This document shows, piece after piece, positions 1 through 10,437 of a DNA stretch of 64,000 nt. Numbering within the stretch: the stretch's first letter is position 1; the number at the start of each line of letters is the position of its first letter. A program made the position numbers and the translations under genes. Below the pieces are notes generated by a model that saw only the letters and a list, made by a program, of their open reading frames with translations, had not been told where the DNA came from and searched no databases. Source of the stretch: Macrosoma leucophasiata (Eukaryota > Arthropoda > Insecta > Lepidoptera > Hedylidae); contig JAWQUS010000010.1 in the NCBI GenBank assembly GCA_036365455.1, forward strand, positions 18,462,501 through 18,526,500, written 5' to 3'.

Positions 1-771
1 TGTTGCTTAAATTATTGTGATCCAAACGAGTGATTCTACATACTCGTACAACCATTTTTGAATAATATTTCTAGAATACTTACAAACTCAAACTCAAAAA
101 TTTATTAATCACTTGGAAATAGTAGAATTAGCTTGTGATAGCTCAAATTACAAAATTAAAAATTAAAGCGAATAACAACTGGTACGTTGATTAATATGTC
201 AAAGTAAACAAAATAAAATAAATAATGGTAACAAAATACTTAATAATAAAAATAGGTATCAACAGAATGTTCGATACTCTCTTTTACAAACAGCAAGATA
301 AGACTAAATAAAAAAATATGGGGCATTCTTTGTCATTCAGAGTCTTTTCAAAATATGTTCACTTACAACTATTTTCACAATATGATACAAATCAATCAAA
401 ATAGATATAAGGTTTCATAAAAAAACCTTGACGGTTGGTTACACATAGGTCAGTGAACGTAGGTATATTCGTTTTTATTATCCGAAACCTACACGGAATC
501 CTTACCTATAGTTTCGTCATATCCGTCCTTCAGTCCGTCTGTATAGAAGCAATGGTAATTAGTGTTGCCCAAAATCGGTCTTGGTCTTGCAATCTTGGTC
601 TTGTTCTTGCATTTTTGCAATACCAAGAACAATACTGACGGTGCAAGATTTGAGCAAGACCACACTGCTCACGTTGGTCTTGCTCCAACCTTGCATCTCA
701 AATGTTCAAAGGCGACGGTGACTACTTTCCATCAGGTGGCCCGTCTGCTTATCTGTCAATCCTTTGACATA

Positions 772-1003
772 ATATCAGCTGCAGCTCATAGACGTCTACA
801 CAAAAACTGGAGGTCAACATGCAGATGCGTTGCCACCCCTGAGACCTTAGATGTTATGTCTCTGCGATAGTTATTACGGGGCCACACCATCTAACTGGAA
901 CACGATAGTGCTGAACATTACTATTTGGCGGCAGATAGAGGTAATGCGACAGAGATTACGCCCCCGAGCTCCGTCACTAGAGCTCTACCACCAGTAAAAA
1001 TAC
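772..1003 (-). repeat. SINE-like repeat family A, antisense copy
   Basis: Reads on the minus strand TTTTACTGGTGGTAGAGCTC, then the CTGGAACACGATAGTGCTGA complement and TGCATGTTGACCTCC, as in the full plus copies at 40650 and 51499. It ends 36 bp upstream of exon 1. The 1-771 stretch before it is AT-rich without a recognised exon; a TTGGTCTTGC word repeats at about 578-690. Confidence 0.72.
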
Positions 1004-1039
1004 GACAGATTGATGATATTAATTTAATTTTATTCATAG

Positions 1040-1162
1040 ATCGACTTCGTGGACATGCACTACGGTACGGACGGCGGAGACGAAACCAATCCCGCCCTGC
1101 TCCGGTATCACCTCGACGAGATACGCAGCTGTAATCACACCTCAAAAGCCGGATATTTTCTT
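1040..1162 (+). CDS. NWD-like gene exon 1: N-terminal region
   Basis: 41 codons, phase 0 in and 0 out. Acceptor 'ttattcatag', donor 'gtaagt'. The peptide begins IDFVDMHYGTDGG and runs through LLRYHLDEIRSC to GYFL. It corresponds to the stretch of NWD-type proteins that follows the N-terminal 'STF' segment, where 'VVDMRWGV'-like and 'CLxEIxxC' motifs sit. This is knowledge of the family plus reading by eye. The phase-0 acceptor without a usable ATG context means an earlier exon must exist upstream of the window; nothing convincing is seen in bases 1-1039. The exon starts 37 bp after the end of an antisense short-repeat copy. Confidence 0.82.
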
Positions 1163-1630
1163 GTAAGTTATTACAAATTAAGGGTAGAGTTTTTTTTTGT
1201 CAGTCAGTCAGAGTCACAGTCAGTAATTCGAGTAAAGCGACGGCTACTTTACCAGAATATTTACAATGAAGTTTTGGAGGCAAACTGAAAAGCCGTGTTT
1301 TCGCACTGTTATTCTATTTCACTATACACGGGCACTGTAATAAACCTATATCAAACAAAATGCCAACAACTTTATTTAATATAGCTCAAAAATACACCAA
1401 GAAAATGACATAAAATAAGAGCACTACACGCCTCTTTCAAGGTTCCCGCCAAAACTCCAAGGGTGGACTTGAACAATATTGAAAACCGAGCTGCCAGAAA
1501 GAAACTGCAAAGTTTATTATGTCGGTACCGCGTTGTATAGCTATTAATTAATTATCAATAGATGTCGTTCACCGACCCTAAATCGATTAAAAATGAAAAA
1601 GGGAACGCAAAATTTGACGCATCGGTGTGG

Positions 1631-1704
1631 GATTTCGGTAGCTAAGTGGTAAAGCGGCTGGACTGGTTATCCTGAGGTCGCAGGTTCGATTCCTGCCCGA
1701 AGTC
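1631..1704 (+). repeat. tRNA-like SINE head
   Basis: 74 nt with a 7-bp acceptor-like stem (GATTTCG with CGAAGTC), a box A-like TAGCTAAGTGG, a box B GGTTCGATTCC and a GCAGG/CCTGC T stem. The anticodon stem is imperfect. Near-identical copies occur antisense at 14431-14503 and 18468-18538 and decayed ones near 39607 and 61176. The repetition and the imperfect anticodon arm say SINE head or tRNA pseudogene rather than a functional tRNA. Confidence 0.75.
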
Positions 1705-1739
1705 AAATTTAGTCTTTCCGGTTTTTCTTTAATTTCTAA

Positions 1740-2469
1740 AGGCTTGGGCAAACCAAACGCAGGGCAGTAGCAGCGTTGTTTGAATGCGGGCCCGCCCAAG
1801 TTGTAATACAAGAAACTCTTTGAACTGCGTCACACTAAATTTGAACGCGGGCCCGCGCTCAAACTGCACCGCGCCGCGCCGCGCTGCAACTGCTGGACGA
1901 CAAACCAGGCGGCGCGGGAGCGGGGCAGGCGCAGCGCAGGGCAGTTTGAGCGCGGGCCGACGCTGTTGTATTACTATGGCGGTCATTTTGTCACGACACA
2001 CCGAAGGCAGTGCAGCGCAGCGCATCGAGAGCGGTTGGCGACTGTTGTATTTTTTTACAACGGCGTGATGAATATCAGTGAAAAGATAATCGAATTAGTG
2101 CGTAAAAATAAATGTTTGTATGATTTTAAGCTGTCTTTCGCAATTTTCAAAAGAACTTTTGGAAAAAAAAATTCATGACTTTCCAGCTCTCTGCAGAGAC
2201 GATGAAATTCCCCATATTGTTTTTTCTTGTTTTGATATCATAAATCCAAATTCTTTTTTTTTTTTGCCTAAGAGCCAAAAACAACATGAATTTTTCATGT
2301 CGTCTGACATCTTGCAGCCTTTTGCCTGCCGCACACGTCAAACTGAACGCGGTTTAAACGCGGTCACGCGTTGTAACCGCTTGAAAACTGCTGCTGCGTT
2401 CAGTGTGCCGACTCCCGCGCTGCTACTGACCTGCCCTGCAACTGTCCTGCGTTTGGTTTGCCGAAGCCT
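1740..2469. mobile_element. Non-autonomous DNA transposon, PIF/Harbinger-like (TIR + TAA)
   Basis: Terminal inverted repeats: left AGGCTTGGGCAAACCAAACG, right end reads back as AGGCTTCGGCAAACCAAACG. Flanking TAA at 1737-1739 and 2470-2472 is a 3-bp target duplication, as made by PIF/Harbinger-type elements. The 730-bp interior is GC-rich in its left half (GCGGGCCCGC blocks at about 1788 and 1848) and has no coding capacity I recognise; short ORFs there are GC-driven. Confidence 0.72.
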
Positions 2470-3247
2470 TAAGAATCTTTTATCTCGGACCAAGCCAAAT
2501 CGATTTAACCTTTAATTCGAGCTTAAGCTGTAAGCTACGCGGTATTTGCTCACAAATAAAAATTACTCGGTTTGATTTTTTTATATTACGCTTAAGACCG
2601 ATTCGGATAATTGGCGACTCGGTTAATCGGTCTACTGTATTATAAAATTTAGCTGTGACTTTGTCAAAAGTATTATCAGATGCGTAAGCTAAAAAGAGAA
2701 AAGAATGATAAGCAACATTTTAGCTAAAATATGTTTATGAACAATTCGGGGGTTTGTGTACGGATTATATTGGCATAAAAAGAGGCTCTATGTGAGTTCA
2801 TTTTAATAGGGTTTTGTAAAAAATATCATACCGAAAACATGACATTTCAAAACTGTTTTTACACGCTTAAGTGGAAGCTATTAAAACCATTCATAATTTT
2901 AGTTATACCTACGAAAAGCGCGTCTCCATGAATATTTATAGGCAAAAGCGACGAGCACTTTCTTCACAGTTTATTGGAAAAACTTTTCATACAAATATTA
3001 TTTTTAATTGAAAGCGCGACCAATACCTTTTGTTCTTGTTTTTCGTCACTACCTAAATGTAAGAACTAAGTTTAAATATAGTTTAACAATCATATTAAAG
3101 GTATGCTCATTGCTACCTCTTTCACACTTAAATGTGACAAAAATACAAAAAACTAGTGCTTTTTAGTTTTTGTATGACCAAATAGAAACATGATATTTTC
3201 ATGTATTACAAACAGAAATATAAATATATATATATTCATATACACAG

Positions 3248-3417
3248 TGCCTTATCGGTGGCGACGCGTCATCATATCAACCGGTCCTCCCGTTCACCAT
3301 TGAGACCCAGGTCTTCGAGCAGCTGGTGAAGGCAGACACTCCTCAAGCAGCGTTAGTACGAGCTTGCTACAGGCTCAAAGACGACGGCAGTTACCATCTC
3401 GAAGGTGATGACAAATG
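3248..3417 (+). CDS. NWD-like gene exon 2: N-terminal region
   Basis: Phase 0 in, phase 2 out, 170 bp. Acceptor 'atatacacag', donor 'gtaaga'. The peptide starts CLIGGDASSYQPVLPFTI and continues through TQVFEQLVKADTP to HLEGDDKW, the last W codon being split across the intron. In NWD proteins this position holds the '(L)GxKYGxRPLPxxI' segment followed by a helix with F/L spacing; 'GGDASSYQPVLP' is a loose match. With exon 1 the joined text reads GYFL-CLIGGD without interruption. No catalytic residues are assigned here. Confidence 0.85.
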
Positions 3418-3461
3418 GTAAGAACTCCTGACCTGATAAATCACCAACATAGTATGATTTT

Positions 3462-3670
3462 AAGTTTTCGCGAGCTGTACTCATTGTAATAAAACTGTTT
3501 TTTTCGGAATTATTTCGCGTACGCTATAAATTTTACGCAATTCGTTTCCGAAATAGATGGAGATAGTTGCACATAATAATTTCAATCATTAAACTAATGT
3601 CACCTCGCGAAAAACATAAACATAATCATTTAAGTTCAATATACGTGCGATAAATCCGAAAAAATTGTTT
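3462..3670. repeat. Decayed relative of the 42.2-kb foldback
   Basis: It shares TTTTCGCGAGCT, CTCATTGTAATAAAACTGTT and the inverted GCGATAAATCCGAAAAAATT with 42200-42333. The centre is replaced by unrelated AT-rich DNA. Confidence 0.55.
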
Positions 3671-4211
3671 GCTTCAACAAATCACTAATCGTTTATTTAA
3701 TTCATGGCCTTAGAAAATATTTAAAAATATCAAAGCAAATTTAAGGGGAGGTTCTTTGGAGCCTTATTTGAAGACGGTTGAATGTCTTTGTGTAAATTTA
3801 TACAAGCACTTTGAAAAGTTGAGTTGAACTTTGAATTTTAATAATTAAGTGGTCATACTTCTCCATATAAATTAACGTTCTGTGAGGGCCAATGTTTATA
3901 TTAAAAAGTACGTAATAATTATGCACAATGTAGAAACACTTATAAATGCAATGCCCCTTGCATATACTCACGATTCGTGAAATAGGTCAGACATCTCATG
4001 TTTTTTGAGTACTAGATATGAGGGATACTTTTCCAAACTCAGGAAGAGTATTTCTAATAATTGATAAATAGTAATGTCACTTACTTCTCGACTCGGGTTC
4101 TCAATCGAACTTGGTTCTTCAGACTTATTACCACCAAACCATTGAATTAGTTAGTTCATATTAATCCAGTATTGTCATCATTTTACATTCAAAGTTATAA
4201 CGTCCCCATCA

Positions 4212-4335
4212 ATATGTATTTTTTTATGTAATCGAAATGGAAAACAAGCACGCAGTTCACATTGATGTTAAGTGATGACTGCAGCCTATAGACACCCACA
4301 CAAAGACAAAGGTCAAAATGCAGATGCCCAAACCG
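4212..4335 (-). repeat. SINE-like repeat family A, partial
   Basis: Antisense tail only: TTTTTTATGTAATCGAAATG, AGCACGCAGTTCACATTGAT, GACTGCAGCCTATAGACACC. It is truncated at the GGTCAAAATGCAGATGC point. Confidence 0.7.
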
Positions 4336-5009
4336 TCACTCCGTCAAAACCCAAAAACAAATAAAATGATCCTCAAAAAAACTCCATTGCCCTACGACAT
4401 TTCTCTAGGCAAAACTTATTGCTATCTTTTATCAAGACGTAACTGTTATTTACGATTGCAATTAGGGGACATAATATAAATCAGGCCTGATTTCCTGTGT
4501 GTCATTATTCTGGCTTACCTAGACTACAAAGAAGCCTCAGCTTTCAGTTATGTTATTCTTTAAGGAAATAGCAATTCACGTGAAATGATTTTCGATTACT
4601 CAATGGTATCGGTTAAATAAGTAATTAATAGTATGGCATGGCAATCTTCTAAACATAAAAATTACACCTCTAAGAGTGGATAGATAACCTGTAGGAAGGT
4701 TATACTTTATTGCGTAAACGGAAAAAGATTGGGGTAAAATAGGGTAAAAAATATACGAAGGCAAGATTACCTGGTCCTGTATTATTCAATTTGAGGCCGC
4801 CCTTACGATAGTTATTTTCAACATCGAGTATGCAGAGGTTATCACAAATTGTACCAGAATCAGTTTGACCCTTTTCAAATGGAAGGACCGAAATCGACGG
4901 ATGGGCTTGGCTTTTACAGTTTCTCAAACAGGCGAATAAGAATTTGGGATGGTGTTTTCAAATTGGATTAAATAAAAAATGGAGTTTCAGAATAATATTG
5001 CTATTATAG

Positions 5010-5320
5010 AAGCGCGTATGGCCCCGCGGCTGGTGTATATTGTAAGCGATCTACTCGGTTAAGCGATACGGGGCAAATTAATAAAATGCGCGTTTCCGTG
5101 CTTCGGAGGGCACGTTAAGCCATCGGTCCCGGTTGCTATCGATAGATAACAGTCGTTAAACCTTATGGTTTCGAAAAACATCCGACAGCGGGTTGGCCAC
5201 TAACCCTTATCTCCACCAACCCGCATTGGAGCAGCGTGGTGGAGTAAGATCCAGGCCTCCTGCCAAGAAGGGGAGAGACTCGTGCCCAGCAGAGCACGTA
5301 TGTAGGGTGGCCATTATTAT
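5010..5320 (+). repeat. Dispersed repeat with CCAACCCGCATTGGAGCAGC
   Basis: GCACGTTAAGCCATCGGTCC, TCTCCACCAACCCGCATTGG, AGCAGCGTGGTGGAGTAAGA and TGCCCAGCAGAGCACGTATG. I recognise this as a common lepidopteran LINE 3' end or SINE body; the family name is not certain. The ORF 5163-5345 is a shadow of it. Confidence 0.7.
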
Positions 5321-5837
5321 TGCTATTCTGGAACAAAAAAAACACTTCTTAGCTATTTTTTTTATTCTTTAGCTCCAACTGGGTGTTAGGATCCATGTCG
5401 AAAAACTAGTAGCAACGCGCTGTCTTTTTTGTTCGGAATTTGAAAATAAGCTGGAGGAATGTATAGGCTTTGCCTATGTAAGCCTATAGAGGCTATAGTG
5501 GCTTACATAGGTAAATTCTATACACATTCCTCAAGTCAATGAGTTAATGACAAAGCTATGTTTGCGGTTTTCATTAGAATTATAGAAGTGAACAAGCAGT
5601 CAAATATAATTTACTACTAAAGAAATACGGAAACCTTTATGGGCGAGTCCGACACAGACGTGGCCGCTTTTCTCATATTACTGTTAAATTATTGTCCTCT
5701 ACCCGTATACAAAAAGTAGACTACACTGACTACTGCAATATAGCGCACCCAACCGCAGCATGCATAATTCACAATTAAAATATATTTGCCTCTTTACGTA
5801 AAATAAAGATATGTTTTATTTCAATTTGTTTCATCAG

Positions 5838-5992
5838 GTTTAGTGATCTGCTAGAACGCGAAGACCAGCGTAACCGACTGGGGTCAATCCAGAAGGCATT
5901 CAACAGTTTAACACTAGAAGCGCAAGGGGAGGGATTAGATATCTCGAATTTGATACGAAGCCCAGTCGAGATACAATGCGAATTAGCTCTTG
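5838..5992 (+). CDS. NWD-like gene exon 3: end of N-terminal region
   Basis: 155 bp, acceptor 'gtttcatcag', donor 'gtaaga'. The first base completes the tryptophan codon of exon 2, then FSDLLEREDQRNRLGSIQ and further to SPVEIQCELALG. It is charged, probably helical, and leads into the linker before NACHT. The phase match at both ends (2 in, 1 out) supports the exon independently of homology. Confidence 0.85.
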
Positions 5993-6272
5993 GTAAGAAT
6001 AAATGTTTTTCTCGATATAAGCTTTGTATGATTTCTTTCTGCTCGGTCTTGTGTTTCACTGTCTACGTAATATCTCGTTACAGAAATATTTGTAAATGAA
6101 AAGATTTTTCTGACGTACTTAGGTCCTCGTATTTCAATTTTTGCTGAAACGTGTTCCTAATAAAGGTATATTTCTCTAGACAAAATATTCTGATTACAAA
6201 CGTTGGTAATCAAAGAATCTACTCATTGATAGGTTTTTATTTATTTCTTTCATAAAATTTGAAAGAAGGTAA

Positions 6273-6612
6273 GGGTCATAGCTCACTAGAGCCACTCGGC
6301 ACCCGACCAGCTCCCAACCGCCTCGAGCGGTCTGCGCTCATTACATCAACTCTGCTCCGTATTGCCTCGGCCGCAAGCCGTCAACGGGCGGGCGGCACGC
6401 GGTACACGCGCGGACGGAGTGGACCACTCGGTGACCACTAGCTTGTCTTGCGTTGACTTTGCATTACCAACTCGCTGTTCGCAAGTGGACCGCGCGCGGT
6501 TCGCTAGTAACATCGCGTCGTTCACTCGTCGACCACCCGTAGACAACCAGTGGAGGCAGTAAAACGAAGCGGTGCTGGTCGGGTGCCGGGTGGCTGTAAT
6601 GAGCTACGACCC
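6273..6612. mobile_element. 340-bp GC-rich TIR element
   Basis: Left end GGGTCATAGCTCACTAGAGC with CGGCACCCGACCAGC; the right end read backwards is GGGTCGTAGCTCATTACAGC with CGGCACCCGACCAGC. These are roughly 38-bp imperfect terminal inverted repeats. The interior is GC-rich with GCGGACGG/CCGCGCGC words and short ORFs only. No target duplication is clear. Confidence 0.7.
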
Positions 6613-6945
6613 TCATTCTCCAATGCACAGATTACTTTCTAAAAACAAAAGATAAAAATATAATGGCTCGGCCTTATTTCTCAGACAACAACAGAAAGGT
6701 GCCCTGCTTTGTTAATCTGTCTTTATAATGGAAGTAAACCAATTAGTTGGGTATACAGTACATGTAAATAGAATCTTATTAGTGTATATTTCGTTATTAT
6801 TATAGGTTAAGATCCCACTGCAGAATGATTTCGTTTATCCAGATATGGGGCAAACCTAATTTTTACAGAACTTTATAATCTAGAGAATATACGATATGTC
6901 CACTAGTTTGCCTGTCAAAATTTGGCCGCAAGTATTTTTAACTAG

Positions 6946-7185
6946 TTGACCCGGCAAACTTCGTATTCCCTCACAATGAAATAATGTGTCAAAGGTTTGA
7001 TAGATAGGGACTGTTTGTATGGAAAAATGAAATTATGGTTTTTACTATTTCCCGTCAATTTCTCCATATTTTCTTACCTTTTGAACCTTCCTTGGACTTC
7101 CAAAAATCATTCAAAACCAATATAAGCCAAATCCGTTTAGTCGTTCTCGCTAAAACTCGAGAACTCTCTTTTTTATTTATAAGAA
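6946..7185 (+). repeat. 'TGACCCGGCAAACTTCGTATT' family, copy 1
   Basis: TTGACCCGGCAAACTTCGTA, GAAATAATGTGTCAAAGGTT, TTTTCTTACCTTTTGAACCT and CTCGCTAAAACTCGAGAACT. The same text lies antisense at 39993-40218 and 49765-50022 and sense at 55048-55300. No TIR is obvious. Confidence 0.75.
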
Positions 7186-7347
7186 AAAGAAGAAGATTAT
7201 TATAAACTTTTGTAAAGTTTCAGTCAGTTAACGCTTCTAACAGATAATTAAATATAAAAGATAGATATGCATAATATATATATAGTGAGTGCCTACTAAG
7301 AGCTGGCAGAAGAGAAAAAATGAATATTAACGTTGTGCATTTTTAAC

Positions 7348-7667
7348 CACTAATGCCACCAACACCACCACCACCATCACCATCACCACCACCACTGTCA
7401 TCACTACCACCTCCACCACCGCCACCACTACAATCGCCACCAACGCCATCAACTCCATCACCATCACCAAACACCTACGCCACCAATGCCACCAACGCCT
7501 CAAAAACTACCAACAATACCACCAACGTCACCAACGCCACCAATGCCTCCATCACCACTGAAAACCACCGCCACCACTAACGCCACCAACACCACCACCA
7601 GAATCACCAACAACACCTATGCCACCAACACCACTAACGCCACCACCACCATCACCATCACCATCAT
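7348..7667 (+). repeat. (CCA/ACC)n-rich low-complexity tract
   Basis: About 320 bp of CCACCA, ACCAAC and CATCAC words. The apparent ORFs (Thr/Pro/Asn/His only) are by-products of the repeat, have no splice-site support and are not annotated as genes. A related tract of opposite strand composition (GGTGGTATTGGTGGTG) lies at 26245-26356. Confidence 0.85.
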
Positions 7668-7672
7668 GACGT

Positions 7673-8371
7673 CCATCCGTCTCCGCTGGACAAAGCCTTT
7701 CCCGAAGATGCTCCTAAAAGTGTTGTGCGTCATAAGGAAAGAATACGCCATAATTGCCACGCTTGGCATGCTGAATGGTGATCATAGCGGCGAATGTTTT
7801 ATGCAGGGACTGTGGTATGTTTGGTATATGGTATGCTTAATGTTACTAACAGAGAAAAATCCGGTCAAGTGGGAGTCGGAACTCGTGTACGACGGGTTTC
7901 GTACAAAAAATGCCATAAAAATTACGTTTGTTGGAAGGTAATACACAACATAGGACCTAAAATTCTGTAAAAAAAAATTAATTTAAAAATTTTAAGCGTT
8001 TTCTTGCTACCGTTATAAATATCGAGCAAAAATATACGAAAAAAAAGCCGTCAAGTTATTTTATCTTTAACAGCCAGCAACTCTTATTTGCGGCCGATTT
8101 AATTTGGCTCCCGTATACCCTAATAATGAAAAAAAAAAAATAACTTGAATTTGATAAATAAATACATGTAGGGGTACAAATAAAATGCGTAGGGGCAGCC
8201 AAGTGCGCAACGGCAGACGTGATTTTTTAGAGTCTTTATACATATTGCCGAGAGGTTAACGATATTGAAATAAAAAAGATTTGTAAGTATAGAGAGACCA
8301 TTTAAAATAAAGTAATTGATCCACCCCTGGCGTCTGGAGTGATAAATTACATAACAAATTTTCTTTCACAG
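7673..8371 (+). other. Intron 3 remainder
   Basis: Holds a repeat fragment (7663-7800, CGTCCATCCGTCTCC to CGCTTGGCATGCTGAATGG) related to 42985-43110, a diverged 'CCGGTCAAGTGGGAGTCGG' copy, then AT-rich DNA up to the acceptor of exon 4. No exon seen. Confidence 0.6.
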
Positions 8372-8540
8372 AACTTTTAGCAAATGGCAAGCATCCCAAA
8401 GGAATGATAGCGGTATATCGAGATATTCCTGATTTAGAGCCAGAGGACTCACAATTCACAGTTTTGGCACACTCCAGATTAAAAACACTGCTAAAGAAAA
8501 TTGAAGAAACCTTGCCTGAGAGTCACATTATAAGATTAGA
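8372..8540 (+). CDS. NWD-like gene exon 4: linker before NACHT
   Basis: 169 bp, phase 1 in and 2 out. Acceptor 'ttctttcacag', donor 'gtaagg'. The peptide runs from LLANGKHPKGMIAVYRDI through DLEPEDSQFTVLAH to ESHIIRLE. 'AVYRDI' followed by a charged helix is typical of the region just before the NACHT domain in NWD-type proteins (the 'xxxRxI' segment); this is from memory. There is no stop and no internal frameshift. Confidence 0.86.
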
Positions 8541-8622
8541 GTAAGGACTTTCGAAATATTAAATCAAATTTACCAAAACACTATGCTTTTTAATCTGATA
8601 ACATTTCTTCAATGTCATTTAG

Positions 8623-8782
8623 GCCATCATCGGCAGAATCATCGAGGACTGATGTGCCATCAGATAACGAGGAGAAACTATCCCCTTTCAGGGACCGAGT
8701 GCAAACAATTGTCAGTTCACTGGTTGACGACAGCCTTAGCACGGAACCTGATCAGGGAAAGGGAAGAAAAAAGACTGTACAG
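8623..8782 (+). CDS. NWD-like gene exon 5: Ser/Glu-rich linker
   Basis: 160 bp between two short introns (82 and 124 bp, unlike the kilobase introns elsewhere). Acceptor 'gtcatttag', donor 'gtatgt', phase 2 in and 0 out. It encodes PSSAESSRTDVPSDNEEK, then FRDRVQTIVSSLVDD, then GKGRKKTVQ. The first half is low-complexity and acidic/serine-rich, so probably disordered; the second half looks like a short helix plus a basic tail. Rapidly evolving linkers are expected at this position. Confidence 0.84.
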
Positions 8783-8906
8783 GTATGTATCATTTTTAGA
8801 GTAGATTTGGCAATGTACAAAAATCTCTTCTCCAGTCCTTGAACAAATATTACAAAAAAAAGTTTTTTTATACATTTTTCTTACTTTAAGTACATTATTT
8901 TTTCAG

Positions 8907-9651
8907 GAAGTGTTCCTTGAACACATAACTCATCTTAGGATATGCATAGAACATAATAATCTATATAAGGTAACAGTTAAGCAGCTCGAAGATGCAGCCA
9001 AGAGTATATTAAGTAATGCCAAAGAAAACTATGAAAATCGGTCGCGACATCCGCCCGTATTGATTTACGGCCCCGACGCGTCCGGGAAAAGCACACTATT
9101 AACACATTTATATTTCAAATGCGAGGAAATTTTCCCCAAGCCCGTATTAAGGATAGTAAGATTTTCAGCATCCACACCAAGATCGGCCTACAATTTGGAG
9201 TTGCTGAGAGTCATGTGCCAACAAATATCGATTATACTAAACATTCCCGAAGGATACTTGCCCAAAGATGCAAGTTTTGATCCTTTGTACATCAACAATT
9301 GGTTTCAAAGCTTACTTAGGAGGTGCGAAGATATGGAAAATGAGATATTGCTGATATTCATCGACAATGTCCACAGAGTGAATCCTTTGGAATGCGATAT
9401 TGTGACCGGATTATCTTGGTTACCAATGTCTTTGCCGAGAAATGTATTTCTAGTTTGCACAAGCGCTGTTTCGTTAGAACAATTGCAGTTGACACCGGCT
9501 CAAAAGGAGAAATTCAAAGTTCAGAACTGTTACTACTTGTTGGACGCAATCGAAGAGACTCCAGAGAATAATAGCTACGGAGATTATATTGATGGTGCCT
9601 TTGATAACTTAGAAATAGTGTTTGGATCCAAAGCGTTCAGTAAATTAGCTG
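8907..9651 (+). CDS. NWD-like gene exon 6: NACHT NTPase core
   Basis: 745 bp, the largest host exon. Acceptor 'attttttcag', donor 'gtgagt', phase 0 in and 1 out. Walker A (P-loop) GPDASGKST is at 9069-9095 and fits GxxxxGK[ST]. Walker B is ILLIFIDNVHRV near 9344-9379, hydrophobic strand then D followed by N. Between them lie RIVRFSASTPRSAYNLELL and a WFQSLLRR helix. After Walker B, GLSWLPMSLPRNVFLVCTS matches the 'WLPxxLPxxVxLxxST' signature of NWD-type NACHT domains, the sensor-1-like strand. Together these support an ATP/GTP-binding switch with both key motifs intact. Confidence 0.93.
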
Positions 9652-9730
9652 GTGAGTAATAGATTGTCTAAATCCCTTTTATGTGTTCGTTACAAATGAT
9701 ATTGGGGTAAAATGGCGTGTTCTATTTCAG

Positions 9731-9878
9731 GTTATATAACTTGTTCGGAGTTCGGTCTTACTGAACTAGAACTGTTGGAACTTTTGATGCCAACTAGCAA
9801 CAGCGAGGCTGTCATAACACTAAAAGACGCCAACTTCAACTTTTCTACTTTATGTGTCGCCAAATACATGATGAGTAA
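9731..9878 (+). CDS. NWD-like gene exon 7: post-NACHT helical region
   Basis: Acceptor 'ctatttcag'. The peptide starts YITCSEFGLTELELLELL, then MPTSNSEAVITLKDANFN, ending CVAKYMMSK. 'GLTExELLxLL' is the classic winged-helix-like motif after NACHT in NWD proteins. Two overlapping donors exist: gtaagt at 9875 and gtaatg at 9879. The stronger-looking upstream one leaves phase 1, which no acceptor of exon 8 can accept, so the downstream donor (phase 2) is chosen on reading-frame grounds. Confidence 0.84.
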
Positions 9879-10262
9879 GTAATGATTTTACTTTCTTGTT
9901 ATTTTGCGATACACGAACTTTATTTTGTGGAAGGATCGGTGAGAATGGTGTCACATGGATAAATTACTTTTTATGTGTATTATACTTGGCATTTATATCA
10001 CCTAAAAATAAAATTAGATCACCGGTCATGGAACTTTTTATTACACGCAGGATGTTGTTTGTTCCAATTTCTAGATATTTTCAGAGATTTCATCACAATT
10101 TTGCCTTATTTTGTGGAATAAGATATATCTTAATATGTAGAGAGGTTAAAAAGAAATGGAATAAGACCTTCAGATTCCGGTCAAAATCAACTTTATATAA
10201 CAAGTAAAATGTCGTCATCCCGGAAAACCCATTTCATTTTAACATCTTTTTCTTTTTACGAG

Positions 10263-10437
10263 ATTTTCATTGCAAAGGACATTGGGCATTTTGTTCGGCC
10301 CGGTGACCCACTACCGTTCAGTAATGAAACTAGTCAGAGGTTGTAAACGACCATGGATACTACCCAATGAAAAGAGTCGCATTGTTCAAAAGCATAGGGA
10401 AGCTGTTTTATTAGCAAAGGAACACTTGCTTTTAAAG
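10263..10437 (+). CDS. NWD-like gene exon 8: post-NACHT helical region
   Basis: 175 bp, acceptor 'ctttttacgag', donor 'gtataa'. Only one frame is open: FSLQRTLGILFGPVTHYRSV, then MKLVRGCKRPWILPNEK, then HREAVLLAKEHLLLK. The frame is closed upstream by a stop at 10240-10242, so the acceptor is fixed. It ends in phase 0, whereas exon 9 needs a preceding phase 1. A small exon is therefore probably missing downstream, or the donor is unusual. The family normally has an 'HxxLADYF'-like segment here, which is not seen in the exons found. Confidence 0.74.

Noticed and set aside
435..870. Short ORFs (67 and 102 codons) upstream of exon 1 as a possible first exon
   Set aside because: No NWD-like N-terminal motif and no matching donor. 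The second overlaps an antisense repeat and a TTGGTCTTGC word cluster.
1631..1704. Functional tRNA gene
   Set aside because: The acceptor, D and T elements look right, but the anticodon stem is imperfect and the same sequence recurs as a repeat head at 14431, 18468 and (decayed) 39607 and 61176.
7353..7941. Pro/Thr/Asn-rich protein gene
   Set aside because: Composition follows the CCA/ACC repeat, no splice support, and the C-terminal half falls in another repeat.
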